Shown: one piece after another, positions 28,479 to 37,157 of the stretch
How the letters are laid out: every line of letters starts with the position of its first letter
How positions within the stretch are numbered: position 1 is the stretch's first letter
Assembly (NCBI RefSeq): GCF_001939735.1
Contig: NZ_MJIL01000090.1
Location: forward strand, 62,001 to 126,000
DNA from: Photobacterium proteolyticum
GTDB taxonomy: Bacteria > Pseudomonadota > Gammaproteobacteria > Enterobacterales > Vibrionaceae
DNA length: 64,000 nt
Direction: 5' to 3'
Position numbers and translations under genes: made by a program
Notes under the pieces: generated by a model
Databases searched by the model: none
Told to the model about the DNA's origin: nothing
The model's input: only the letters and a program-made list of their open reading frames with translations

Positions 28479-28495
28479 AGCACTACAAAGGTGCA
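28479..28495 (+). promoter_or_regulatory. NtrC-binding site (distal)
   Basis: AGCAC-N7-GTGCA matches the NtrC consensus TGCAC-N7-GTGCA (as at glnA) in all but the first base. It lies about 230 bp upstream of the predicted start of amtB transcription. Confidence 0.65.
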
Positions 28496-28584
28496 CTTCC
28501 TGTTGGTTTGCACCAATTAAGAGCGCAAGCTTAAGTCACATTCAGGGCATCAAATGCAACTTTACGACTATCACTGATGTGTAA

Positions 28585-28601
28585 TGCACAAATCACGTGC
28601 A
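28585..28601 (+). promoter_or_regulatory. NtrC-binding site (proximal)
   Basis: TGCAC-N7-GTGCA is a perfect dyad of the NtrC consensus. Its centre lies about 125 bp upstream of the predicted sigma-54 start, the expected enhancer distance. It is 106 bp from the distal site. Confidence 0.75.
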
Positions 28602-28691
28602 TCTTATTTTCCTGCTTATTTATTGTAAAACAATAGCTTAGATACATTCTGTGTTGGATAGTCCAAACTGGAACCCTAAAATGGGTCAATA

Positions 28692-28706
28692 CGGCACAAA
28701 ATCTGC
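28692..28706 (+). promoter_or_regulatory. Sigma-54 promoter of the ammonium transporter gene
   Basis: CGGCACAAAATCTGC has the -24 GG and -12 GC at exact spacing and matches TGGCAC-N5-TTGC at most positions. It places the transcript start near 28718, upstream of the chosen GTG start at 28756. Confidence 0.75.
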
Positions 28707-28755
28707 AATATCCACAACGCAAACAAGATTAATCAACAAGGATGTGGAGACGTTT

Positions 28756-29964
28756 GTGGAAAACCTCAACAGTGCTGTAGAAATATTGATCCAAAGCTCG
28801 AACACGTTATTTATATTGTTAGGGGCAATCATGGTCCTTGCCATGCATGCCGGTTTTGCCTTTTTAGAAGTAGGAACAGTCAGACAAAAAAACCAAGTTA
28901 ATGCGCTCGTAAAAATCATCGCCGATTTCGGCTTTTCTGCGATTGCTTATTTCTTTATTGGCTACTGGGTTGCTTATGATATTACCTTTTTGTCCAGCGC
29001 CGAGCAGTTAAGTGCCAACAGTGGCTATGAGTTGGTGAAGTTCTTCTTCTTGATGACGTTTGCTGCAGCGATCCCCGCGATAATATCGGGCGGTATTGCA
29101 GAACGTGCTCGTTTCTATCCTATGTTGGTCGGGTCGTTTTTCACGGTAGGGTTGGTCTATCCGTTTTTCGAAGGGGTGATCTGGAACGGCAATTATGGTT
29201 TTCAGGATTGGTTGACCGAGACATTTGGCGCAGCATTCCATGACTTTGCCGGTTCGGTGGTTGTTCACGGCGTCGGTGGCTGGATCGCCCTGGTGGTGGT
29301 AGCCATGCTGGGGATCCGAAATGGCCGTTATCGTGGTGGTCGCCTGGTAGCCTTTGCGCCTTCTAACATTCCGCTATTGGCTTTGGGAGCCTGGGTTCTG
29401 ACCGTTGGCTGGTTTGGCTTTAATGTGATGTCGGCACAGACCATGGATGGCATCAGCGGATTGGTAGCCGTGAACAGTTTGATGGCGATGGTCGGCGGGA
29501 TCATTACCTCTCTATTTGTTGGTAAAAACGACCCCGGCTTTATTCACAATGGTCCGTTAGCCGGTTTGGTTGCCGTCTGTGCTGGATCTGATCTGATGCA
29601 TCCCGTTGGTGCTCTGGTTACCGGTGCGGTGGCGGGTGCCTTGTTTGTCTGGTTATTTACCTACATCCAGAACAAGCTCATGCTTGATGATGTTTTGGGT
29701 GTATGGCCGCTGCACGGTGTATGTGGTGCATGGGGCGGTATCGCAGCTGGTATTTTCGGTAGCGAGGCGTTTGGCGGGCTAGGCGGGGTTAGCTTAGCAA
29801 GCCAGTTCGTTGGTACTTTAGCTGGTATCATCGTTGCCGTTGTCGGTGCCGCTATTGTCTACGGGATTATTAAGAAGACGGTTGGTCTGCGCCTGACAGA
29901 TGAAGAAGAGTACAACGGTGCTGATCTGTCTATCCACAAAATTGGGGCAATCAACTTAGACTAA
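28756..29964 (+). CDS. amtB: Ammonium transporter (AmtB family)
   Basis: 402 residues from the GTG start and eleven membrane helices of the Amt/Mep/Rh family; it lets ammonium or ammonia across the inner membrane. The twin-histidine pore region (HDFAGSVVVHGVGG and GVWPLHGVCGAWGG) and the family signature around FNVMSAQTMDGISG are present. I chose the GTG because GGAG precedes it by 6 bases and because upstream in-frame starts would lie before the sigma-54 promoter. Two NtrC sites indicate induction by nitrogen limitation. There is no glnK next to it, which is unusual for amtB. Confidence 0.9.
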   Translation: MENLNSAVEILIQSSNTLFILLGAIMVLAMHAGFAFLEVGTVRQKNQVNALVKIIADFGFSAIAYFFIGYWVAYDITFLSSAEQLSANSGYELVKFFFLMTFAAAIPAIISGGIAERARFYPMLVGSFFTVGLVYPFFEGVIWNGNYGFQDWLTETFGAAFHDFAGSVVVHGVGGWIALVVVAMLGIRNGRYRGGRLVAFAPSNIPLLALGAWVLTVGWFGFNVMSAQTMDGISGLVAVNSLMAMVGGIITSLFVGKNDPGFIHNGPLAGLVAVCAGSDLMHPVGALVTGAVAGALFVWLFTYIQNKLMLDDVLGVWPLHGVCGAWGGIAAGIFGSEAFGGLGGVSLASQFVGTLAGIIVAVVGAAIVYGIIKKTVGLRLTDEEEYNGADLSIHKIGAINLD

Positions 29965-29990
29965 CTGCGATAACCTGATGTTTCTTATTA

Positions 29991-30020
29991 ATGCCTGACC
30001 ACATGTCAGGCATTTTTTTG
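29991..30020 (+). terminator. Rho-independent terminator of amtB
   Basis: ATGCCTGAC (29991-29999) pairs with GTCAGGCAT (30005-30013) and is followed by seven T. Confidence 0.9.
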
Positions 30021-30149
30021 CCTTCTGAGCACACAAATGAACAAAATGGATTAGACTTAAGTGACAATTTTGTCACCTAACCAGCAGTATTCAGCGTCTA
30101 AGAATATGCATGATGTTTTAATCTCTTCCTGTAGATGAGGCAGTAGAAC

Positions 30150-30365
30150 ATGTTTAAGTTGTATGCAAGCTTTTCTGTTAAACATCCGGTCATTCATGCA
30201 GTTAACTTATTAATTGTTAATGTTTTCTTCTTATTTTGCTGTTACCAACTCATTGAAAACGAAAAGATAGAATATGCACCAGGGTTATTAGTTGTGATGG
30301 TGTTTATTGTTATTTTCGCCAAAGCGGCAGACTACAGAACTAAGTATTTAACCTTTGATAAGTAA
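30150..30365 (+). CDS. Small membrane protein, unknown function
   Basis: 71 residues with two hydrophobic segments (about 14-35 and 43-60) and a short basic tail. GATGAGG lies about 9 bases before the ATG. The family is not recognised. It stands alone between the amtB terminator and the ERIC-like element. Confidence 0.6.
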   Translation: MFKLYASFSVKHPVIHAVNLLIVNVFFLFCCYQLIENEKIEYAPGLLVVMVFIVIFAKAADYRTKYLTFDK

Positions 30366-30492
30366 TAGTTAATTCTTAATATAATCTCATTAGATTGGTA
30401 CTTATTTATTATGCAAGTTAGCCCTACTAACTAGGCATATTCTAGATGTAGCTATGTTGCCCCTGCCGTTTATCTCGTAGAATTACAGACAA

Positions 30493-30775
30493 TATACCCA
30501 AACTACCTCAATATGCAGGATTCAGAGTGAGACCAGCGAGCTCAGTTCAAGGAAAATGACGGTAGGAATGGCTTTCCCTTTCAACGTTATTTGACACAGA
30601 AATGGGGTCGCTGGCTCACTCCCAAAGGGCGAGTTCCAGTTCTATTAAATAGATAGGGGCTTCTATGCGTTGTTACCGATTATTAATTTAGAGCCACTAG
30701 ATTTTCTAATCTGTGCCTAGCCTACAAGCCAAGTAATTCTCGCTGAAACGAGCATTTTGAGGTAGCTTGGGTATA
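30493..30775. mobile_element. ERIC-like MITE, 283 bp
   Basis: The left end TATACCCAAACTACCTCAAT (30493 on) and the reverse complement of the right end (TATACCCAAGCTACCTCAAA, ending 30775) form 23-bp terminal inverted repeats with two mismatches. No frame inside could encode a transposase. The outer TA is consistent with insertion at a TA target. The ends start with TATACCC, like enterobacterial ERIC elements, and the interior (TGCAGGATTCAGAGTGAG, GGTCGCTGGCTCACTCCC) is ERIC-like in style. The element ends 24 bp before the murQ start codon. Confidence 0.75.
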
Positions 30776-30799
30776 GTGATTGTGACTGTAGAGTTCCCG

Positions 30800-31699
30800 A
30801 TGAAGATTGACCTATCCAAAATGGTGACGGAAAGCCGTAACACCGCCAGCCAGCACATTGATACCTTGTCGACGATCGACATGTTGAAAGTGATTAATGA
30901 CGAAGATAAAAAGGTAGCTTTGGCGGTCGAACAGGCGTTGCCGGACATTGCCCAGGCTGTGGATGTGATTGCTGCAGCTTTTCAAAAAGGCGGACGACTG
31001 ATTTACTCAGGTGCTGGCACTTCCGGCCGGCTGGGTATTCTGGATGCCAGTGAGTGCCCGCCAACTTATGGCACCAAGCCTGAACAAGTGATAGGTCTGA
31101 TTGCCGGTGGACATCAGGCTATCTTCAAAGCGGTCGAAAATGCCGAAGATAACCGCGAACTCGGCGCAGGCGATCTTAAGGCGCTCAATTTCAATCAGCA
31201 CGACGTGTTGGTTGGGATTGCAGCCAGCGGGCGGACTCCGTATGTGCTGGGAGCGATGAGCTATGCCAAGTCTGTGGGTGCCACCGCTGCCTGTATCAGC
31301 TGTAACCCTCAAAGCGCGATGACGGAGCTGGCAGATATCAGTATTACGCCGATAGTCGGTCCTGAAGTGGTAACAGGATCATCCCGGATGAAAGCGGGCA
31401 CGGCGCAGAAGCTGGTACTCAATATGCTGACCACCGGGGCAATGATCCGAATTGGTAAAGTGTATGGCAACCTGATGGTTGATGTTGAAGCTACCAATGC
31501 CAAACTTGTCGAGCGACAAAAGAAGATTGTAATGGAAGCCACTGAGTGTAACCGTGAAGAAGCAGAAACCGCGCTGGAGGCTTGTAACGGTCATTGTAAG
31601 ACCGCCATTGTGATGATCTTGGCTCAGCTGTCTGCTGAAGAAGCTAAATCACTGCTGGTCAACAATAACGGCTTTATCCGTAAGGCGATTGAACGCTGA
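30800..31699 (+). CDS. murQ: N-acetylmuramic acid 6-phosphate etherase
   Basis: 299 residues with a SIS domain. The enzyme cleaves the lactyl ether of MurNAc-6-phosphate to give GlcNAc-6-phosphate in cell-wall recycling. [21 protein letters not shown] and [19 protein letters not shown] match E. coli MurQ closely. I chose the ATG at 30800 because its N-terminus ([14 protein letters not shown]) aligns with MurQ; the 11 codons upstream run into the MITE. Neither anmK nor murP is beside it. The inserted MITE must either carry or have displaced the promoter. Confidence 0.93.
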   Translation: MKIDLSKMVTESRNTASQHIDTLSTIDMLKVINDEDKKVALAVEQALPDIAQAVDVIAAAFQKGGRLIYSGAGTSGRLGILDASECPPTYGTKPEQVIGLIAGGHQAIFKAVENAEDNRELGAGDLKALNFNQHDVLVGIAASGRTPYVLGAMSYAKSVGATAACISCNPQSAMTELADISITPIVGPEVVTGSSRMKAGTAQKLVLNMLTTGAMIRIGKVYGNLMVDVEATNAKLVERQKKIVMEATECNREEAETALEACNGHCKTAIVMILAQLSAEEAKSLLVNNNGFIRKAIER

Positions 31700-31712
31700 T
31701 ATTCGGCATTTT

Positions 31713-31741
31713 GCTCCTCTTCATTGCTATTGAAGAGGAGC
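31713..31741. terminator. 11-bp hairpin between convergent genes
   Basis: GCTCCTCTTCA pairs perfectly with TGAAGAGGAGC over TTGCTAT, between the stops of murQ and the MOSC-reductase gene. It may serve both, although neither side has a strong T run. Confidence 0.6.
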
Positions 31742-31760
31742 TTCATAATTCGCTTGGAAC

Positions 31761-33662
31761 CTAGGACCTAACCTCCACGTCTGTCTTAGGAATACAGCAG
31801 CACGCAAGTACCTTGCCGTCCTCCTTTTCTCCAGGCAGTAATGCCGGTACGTCCGGTTGTTCGACCTCGCCAGATTCCAGCGTCACTTTGCACGCACCAC
31901 AGAACCCGGCACGGCAGCTGTTTGATATAGAAAGCCCGGCATTTTCAGCCTGTTCGAGTAAGGTTTGCTGGTTATCTCCTTGAAACAGGTTGCCATTGAG
32001 GCTGATCGTGACGGCTTTGTTAGCTTCGACATTGCCTCTGACCGGACCGAAGGCCTCCTGGTGATAGTTTGATTCATCTAATCCGGCTTCGGTAAGCAGG
32101 TGTTTGGCATCGGCCATAAAGTTGTCGGGACCGCAGACAAAGACCTGACGTTCTGCCAAAGTCGGAATGTGTTCTAGGTGTGATGCCGAGAGGCGCCCGT
32201 TGAGACCAGTCCATGTGTTCTCAGGGCGGCTAAGTGCGATATGTACCCTCAGCTGCGGATATTGCTCGGCCAATGCTTCAAGCTCCGGCTGATAAGGGAT
32301 GTCTGCCTGGCTTCGGCACTGGTGGTAAAACACGACATCACGGATCTGATCGTGATCGGCAAGATAACGCAACATGGAGAGCATTGGGGTCACCCCGCTG
32401 CCAGCCGAGAGCAATAATAGCTTGTCGGTATGCAGGCCAAGGTGGAAAGTACCGTCTGGTTTCTCGGCAACCAATGTGTCGCCGACCATCAAGTGGTCAT
32501 GAAGCCAGTTTGAGACCCGTCCGTCGTTGATGCGTTTTACCGAAATAGCGTACTTTCCTGGTCGTGAAGGGCTCGAAGAAAGTGTATAGCGACGGGCAAT
32601 AAACTCACCGTTGATCTCGACCTGAAGTGGCAGGTGTTGGCCGGGCTGGTAGGCCGGTAGTGTTTGCTGTTTGGTTGGTTCGAGCCAGAATGTGCAAAAA
32701 TCACGGGCAATTTCTTCACGCTCGACGCAGGTTAGCGTCAGGTTCAGATCGCTGTTGTCGGGGTATTCTTCTTTAGGTTTGGATTCAAGTATTTCTACTC
32801 TATCACCTGCCTTAATTACGCCTTCATTCAGGGCGATGAGGTTTTGGCCGAAATAGACATCACCCGATGAATCAGAGCGGAATTTGGATAGTGTGGCCAG
32901 CGGTTCTTTTTGCTCATTAAAGCGGGCGGTTTTGGGATCGACCGTGGTGAGAATACAACGCGCACAGGGCTTCACCGATTCAAACTCGACTTCGCCAATT
33001 CGAATGCGTTTCCAGCTGTCTTCGGCGAAGGCCTCGGTACCGCCAACAACCAGATTGGTACGGAACTGATCCATGGTATGGTGCTGTGAGCTACGTTCAT
33101 TCAGGGCATCGAGTGAGGCTTCGCTGATCACCAGTAGCGGATAGCCATCAGCGAAACTGACATTTTGCTGGATCTTGGGACGTACTCGATTCGACTGTTC
33201 GCCAGTGTAAAGCAAGCGGACGGGTTCGCCAGTAATATGGCTGAACCAGGCATCGGCTTTTGACAGGGTCGTATAGGCACTGAAGGAGTCATTCCAAACC
33301 TGTGTATTGGCCTCGTTCATCGTAAAGTCGGCATATTTCAGGACCAATGGTGACATATTCGGAAAGCTCAATGTCAGCCCGTGGGGCTGCAGGGTTGCCG
33401 TTACTTTTACCAGCTCCGGATATTTACGGGCAGTGAGCATACTGCCGTCTATTTTGGCTACCATGAAACGCCGATCAAAGCAGAGTCCTTGTTTTTCTAC
33501 CCATGCCTGAGACTGGCTGAGTCCTCCGATGGATTTAACGGGAAAGACATTGATTTGGGTAAGAACGGGATGTTGAGAATTAGGTGTTTGTTGCGAGTGA
33601 ACCGGGGACCCGGCAGAGGTTGACTTGCTCACGGCGACTGTCCTTGAATTGTTATTTTTCAT
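31761..33662 (-). CDS. MOSC / flavin reductase / 2Fe-2S ferredoxin fusion protein
   Basis: 633 residues with three modules. The first is a YcbX-type MOSC_N plus MOSC domain (about 33-290) with the molybdenum-ligand region KPCARC (Cys233, Cys236). Next is an FAD/NAD ferredoxin-reductase domain (about 305-540) with the FAD motif RRYTLSSSP and the NAD motif GSGVTPMLSML. Last is a plant-type 2Fe-2S domain (about 550-633) with CRAGFCGAC and a final Cys cluster. E. coli YcbX and eukaryotic mARC need separate reductases to reduce N-hydroxylated bases and amines; here the electron chain is covalently complete. The N-terminal 30 residues are a Ser-rich linker and the true start may be later. It appears monocistronic. 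Confidence 0.85.
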   Translation of the reverse strand: MKNNNSRTVAVSKSTSAGSPVHSQQTPNSQHPVLTQINVFPVKSIGGLSQSQAWVEKQGLCFDRRFMVAKIDGSMLTARKYPELVKVTATLQPHGLTLSFPNMSPLVLKYADFTMNEANTQVWNDSFSAYTTLSKADAWFSHITGEPVRLLYTGEQSNRVRPKIQQNVSFADGYPLLVISEASLDALNERSSQHHTMDQFRTNLVVGGTEAFAEDSWKRIRIGEVEFESVKPCARCILTTVDPKTARFNEQKEPLATLSKFRSDSSGDVYFGQNLIALNEGVIKAGDRVEILESKPKEEYPDNSDLNLTLTCVEREEIARDFCTFWLEPTKQQTLPAYQPGQHLPLQVEINGEFIARRYTLSSSPSRPGKYAISVKRINDGRVSNWLHDHLMVGDTLVAEKPDGTFHLGLHTDKLLLLSAGSGVTPMLSMLRYLADHDQIRDVVFYHQCRSQADIPYQPELEALAEQYPQLRVHIALSRPENTWTGLNGRLSASHLEHIPTLAERQVFVCGPDNFMADAKHLLTEAGLDESNYHQEAFGPVRGNVEANKAVTISLNGNLFQGDNQQTLLEQAENAGLSISNSCRAGFCGACKVTLESGEVEQPDVPALLPGEKEDGKVLACCCIPKTDVEVRS

Positions 33663-33717
33663 ATGTTTCGGGTTGTATTCTATCAGAGGCGAAGGGTATA
33701 GAGAGCGATCTGGGCAG

Positions 33718-33748
33718 AAAAAAGCGCCTCGTGGGGTTAGAGGCGCTT
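33718..33748 (-). terminator. Rho-independent terminator of the Afu-type ABC operon
   Basis: On the minus strand AAGCGCCTC pairs with GAGGCGCTT (33740-33748 with 33722-33730) and a T run follows. It lies 30 bases after the stop of the ATPase gene. Confidence 0.85.
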
Positions 33749-33777
33749 GAGGTGGTTATGATTGTTGCTAACGGTAT

Positions 33778-34833
33778 TTAACTATTTTCTGCCAGCAGGA
33801 ACAGGTTGCTCGGGTTAATCGTCAGGTACGCATGGTCGGACAGATTGGCATCGAACTGCGAGGAGTTGAGTTGTAGCAGCAGCTCCTGATCATGCCAACG
33901 TACCGAGACTTCATACATGGAGCCCATGTACACTACGCTTTCAACAATACACTGCTGGCAAGGTTCACCTTCATGAGCCAGTAAAATAGCTTCCGGGCGA
34001 ACACCAATCTTATAGCTACCCGGTGCCTTGCCGTCGACAACATCTGGATCTGCCGGGACTTTGTAGCCGTTGATATCAATATGCTGGCCGTCATAGCTTC
34101 CCGAGAAGATGTTGGCATCACCCATGAAGTTCGCCATAAACATAGAAGCCGGAGACTTGTAAAGCTCGTCAGGCGAGCCCTGCTGCATGATATCGCCGTC
34201 TTTCATGACGATAACCGTATCGGAGACCGCAAAAGCCTCGGTTTGGTCGTGGGTAACATAAAGCGAGGTGATGTTGAACCTTTGCTGCAGTTCGCGGATC
34301 GTTTCCCGCATGTTACGACGCAGGTTGGCATCGAGGTTACTTAACGGTTCATCAAATAGTAGCACCTTGGGTTTGAGAACAAGGGCACGGGCCAGGGCAA
34401 CACGTTGTTGCTGGCCGCCGGAGATCTGGTCAACAAAACGATCGCCAAACCCTTCCAGATCGACCAGCTTCAGGGCCTCATCGACTCGCTGCTTGATCTC
34501 GGCTGCGGGTAGCTTGAGCATTTTCAGGCCGTAGCCGACATTGTCATGCAGCGACATGTGCGGGAACAGTGCATAGGACTGGAATACCATACAGATATCA
34601 CGGTGCTGGATTGAGGTGTTGGTGACATCCTCGCCGTCGATATAAATCTGGCCGCTGGTAGGTTTTTCTAAACCGGCCACCAGGCGAAGTACCGTAGTCT
34701 TGCCACAACCAGAAGGGCCGAGCAGGGTAACCAGGCTGCCTTTTTTGATTTCAAGATCAAGGTTGCCAATTACCGTGTTGTCGCCAAAGCGCTTGCAGAC
34801 ATTTTTAAGTACTACAAAGTTGTCATTTGCCAT
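33778..34833 (-). CDS. afuC: ABC transporter ATPase, AfuC/FbpC-like
   Basis: 351 residues. Walker [10 protein letters not shown] (about 39-47), signature [15 protein letters not shown], Walker [13 protein letters not shown] and switch THD are present, with a C-terminal TOBE-type regulatory domain (about 270-350). It energises import through the permease encoded 18 bp upstream. Automatic annotation would call it iron(III) import. Next to uhp-type sensor genes, import of sugar phosphates, as reported for AfuABC, is the better guess. The gene name rests on that family and context. Confidence 0.85.
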   Translation of the reverse strand: MANDNFVVLKNVCKRFGDNTVIGNLDLEIKKGSLVTLLGPSGCGKTTVLRLVAGLEKPTSGQIYIDGEDVTNTSIQHRDICMVFQSYALFPHMSLHDNVGYGLKMLKLPAAEIKQRVDEALKLVDLEGFGDRFVDQISGGQQQRVALARALVLKPKVLLFDEPLSNLDANLRRNMRETIRELQQRFNITSLYVTHDQTEAFAVSDTVIVMKDGDIMQQGSPDELYKSPASMFMANFMGDANIFSGSYDGQHIDINGYKVPADPDVVDGKAPGSYKIGVRPEAILLAHEGEPCQQCIVESVVYMGSMYEVSVRWHDQELLLQLNSSQFDANLSDHAYLTINPSNLFLLAENS

Positions 34834-34851
34834 GGGAAGTGTCTCCAGTTG

Positions 34852-36948
34852 TTATTCTTGGTTGTTGGCTCTTGAGCGCGAAACACGGGCTTCGCCGACA
34901 AGGAAATCAAAAGTTAGGATGATGCCGAGCATCACGAAAATCAGAATCGAACCATAGGCGATGGCAATACCGTATTCGCCGTCTTCGACTCGGTTAAGGA
35001 TGTACGAGGTCGCAACGCGGGTTTCCGGTGTGACCAGGAAGATAATCGCACTGACTGTTGTCATGGCTCGGACGAAGCTGTAGATCAGCGTCGACAGGAT
35101 GGCCGGGCGCAGTAGCGGGATCAGGATATGGGTGATGGTCTTGAACGAGTTGGCACGCAGGCTGAGCGAGGCTTCGTCGAGCGACTTGTCCAGCTGTCCC
35201 AACCCGGCAACCCCGGCACGAATACCGACAGGCACGTTACGCATTACCATAGAGATCACCACGATAGCCGCGGTGCCCGTCAGGTAGACCGGTGCATCGT
35301 TGAATGCCAGGATGTAGGAGACACCGGCAACGGTACCCGGTACGGCAAAACACAGCATGGTGGCGAATTCGATGACTTTTTTGCCATGGAACTGCTGACG
35401 CACAACAATGTAGGCAATAAGTAGTCCGAACAATGCTGTGATAGGCGCTGCAATACCGGCGTAGGTCATGGTTGTGATAAGCGATGGCCATGCACCTTCA
35501 CCCATGCCCATACCGAACAGGTTGATGTAGTTATCCAGTGTCAGGCTGTAGTCCACACCCCAGTTCACAGTGAAGCTACCGTAAACAATGCTGCCGTACA
35601 GCAACACATTGAATGCCATCCAGAAGTACAGGGTACCGGTAACACCGTGTTTCAGTGATGTCGGCAGTGGCTGAACATCACCGCGATAGGATTTACCGGA
35701 AATGGTGACGTAGGAGCGCTTGCCGATCCAGACATACTGGATCACGAAGATAGCCAGTGAGAACAATAGCAGTACTGCGCCCAGGGTACTGGCCGAAGCG
35801 TAGTCAAGCTGAGCGCCGGCGATGTAGAAGTAGATCTGGGTGGCCAGCACATCAAAGCTGCCACCGAGCACCAGTGGGTTACTGAAATCGGCCAGTGACT
35901 GAACGAAGATAATAAGGAAAGAGTTGGCCAGCGCCGGTTTTAGCAGCGGCATGACGATTTTGAAGAAGGTCTGGTAGCGATTGGCGCGCAGGGTATAGGA
36001 TGCTTCTTCCAGTGAAGGGTGCAGCGATTTCATCGCCCCGTCGAGGATCATAAATGACATCGGTGCGAAAGCCAGCACCTGCGCCATCCAGATCCCGGTA
36101 AAACCGTACAGCCAGTTGGTTTGCTGCAGACCAAACCAGTCGACCATCAGCTCGGTGATATAACCCGAGCGGCCCAGCATCAGGGTAACACCCAGGCCGA
36201 CAACAAACGGCGGGGTAACGATTGGCAGGATAGAGAAAATACGGGCAATGAAAGCTGAACGTTTGGCGATCCGGGTAGTATAAATCGCAAAGATCAGGCC
36301 GAAGAAAGTGGCTGTGATCCCGACAGAGGTACCAAGCGTGATTGAGTTGAGGATGATCTGAATGATCTGCGAGCGGGACAGAATGTCGATGAACTGCCAC
36401 ATCACGAAATTGCCCGCGTCATCTTTAAACATAGGAACAAAGATGGCGATGCTCGGATAGATAATAAAGACGGAGATCAACGATACAATGCTGACAAGAG
36501 CGCCGATGACGAAGACATCACCGCCCAGGTATTCCAATCGCGCGAGTGCCAGAGTGAGCACGCAGCCAAGTGCAATAAACAGAATAATCGTGGCATAGCC
36601 TAGCCCCTGCTCTGTGTACCAGGATGTGATCAGGGTAAACAGCATACAGAAGCTGGTGTAGCCGATGTCGAAGTGATGGCGCTTTTTGGCATATTTGTTC
36701 TGCGCCTTGAACGGGCGGAGCAATAGCGCTAACGGCAGGGCGAACCACAGCCATGAAATGTTCATGCTGCTCCAGCCCATAGCATCTTTGAACTCCTGCG
36801 AGGTAGATTCAAAAATCCCGTAATCCAGGGCGAAGGATGGCAGTAACACGAAAGCCCCGACTAGCGCGATTATCCAGTAAAAGACCGGATCACGCTGTTC
36901 TGAACTTTGGAGCTGTCTTGACGGGATGTCAGCTGCTAAGTCATTCAT
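34852..36948 (-). CDS. afuB: ABC transporter permease with two transmembrane domains, AfuB/FbpB-like
   Basis: 698 residues, a fused double permease. There are an N-terminal hydrophobic extension of about five helices and two binding-protein-dependent permease domains. Each domain carries an EAA loop: EEASYTLRANRYQ in the first and DEASLSLRANSFK in the second. These loops dock to the ATPase. The gene lies between the binding-protein gene and the ATPase gene on the same strand. A stable hairpin separates it from the binding-protein gene. Confidence 0.87.
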   Translation of the reverse strand: MNDLAADIPSRQLQSSEQRDPVFYWIIALVGAFVLLPSFALDYGIFESTSQEFKDAMGWSSMNISWLWFALPLALLLRPFKAQNKYAKKRHHFDIGYTSFCMLFTLITSWYTEQGLGYATIILFIALGCVLTLALARLEYLGGDVFVIGALVSIVSLISVFIIYPSIAIFVPMFKDDAGNFVMWQFIDILSRSQIIQIILNSITLGTSVGITATFFGLIFAIYTTRIAKRSAFIARIFSILPIVTPPFVVGLGVTLMLGRSGYITELMVDWFGLQQTNWLYGFTGIWMAQVLAFAPMSFMILDGAMKSLHPSLEEASYTLRANRYQTFFKIVMPLLKPALANSFLIIFVQSLADFSNPLVLGGSFDVLATQIYFYIAGAQLDYASASTLGAVLLLFSLAIFVIQYVWIGKRSYVTISGKSYRGDVQPLPTSLKHGVTGTLYFWMAFNVLLYGSIVYGSFTVNWGVDYSLTLDNYINLFGMGMGEGAWPSLITTMTYAGIAAPITALFGLLIAYIVVRQQFHGKKVIEFATMLCFAVPGTVAGVSYILAFNDAPVYLTGTAAIVVISMVMRNVPVGIRAGVAGLGQLDKSLDEASLSLRANSFKTITHILIPLLRPAILSTLIYSFVRAMTTVSAIIFLVTPETRVATSYILNRVEDGEYGIAIAYGSILIFVMLGIILTFDFLVGEARVSRSRANNQE

Positions 36949-37110
36949 TGTTCAGTACCAATTTAGTTGTTTGATTTTTGTTGTTGCTGTTTCTGTTGCG
37001 GTTTTATCGCATAACAAAGTGGCGGTGCTTGCCGTAATAAAAGTCGTCTTTTGCTGATTTCAGGGTGCACGAAACCCCAAGAGACCATCTTGTTTTTTGC
37101 GTGGTTGGAA

Positions 37111-37136
37111 ATGAGCAGCAGGAATTTGCTGCTCAT
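37111..37136 (-). promoter_or_regulatory. Intercistronic hairpin between binding-protein and permease genes
   Basis: ATGAGCAGCA pairs perfectly with TGCTGCTCAT over six bases, 22 bases after the binding-protein stop. Such stems often protect the upstream message and reduce read-through, giving more binding protein than permease. That function is inferred. Confidence 0.6.
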
Positions 37137-37157
37137 GATTAAGGGGTGGCGGAGTGC

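Noticed and set aside
28651-28755. A longer N-terminus for AmtB
   Set aside because: It would place the start codon upstream of the sigma-54 promoter and adds a sequence unlike Amt N-termini.
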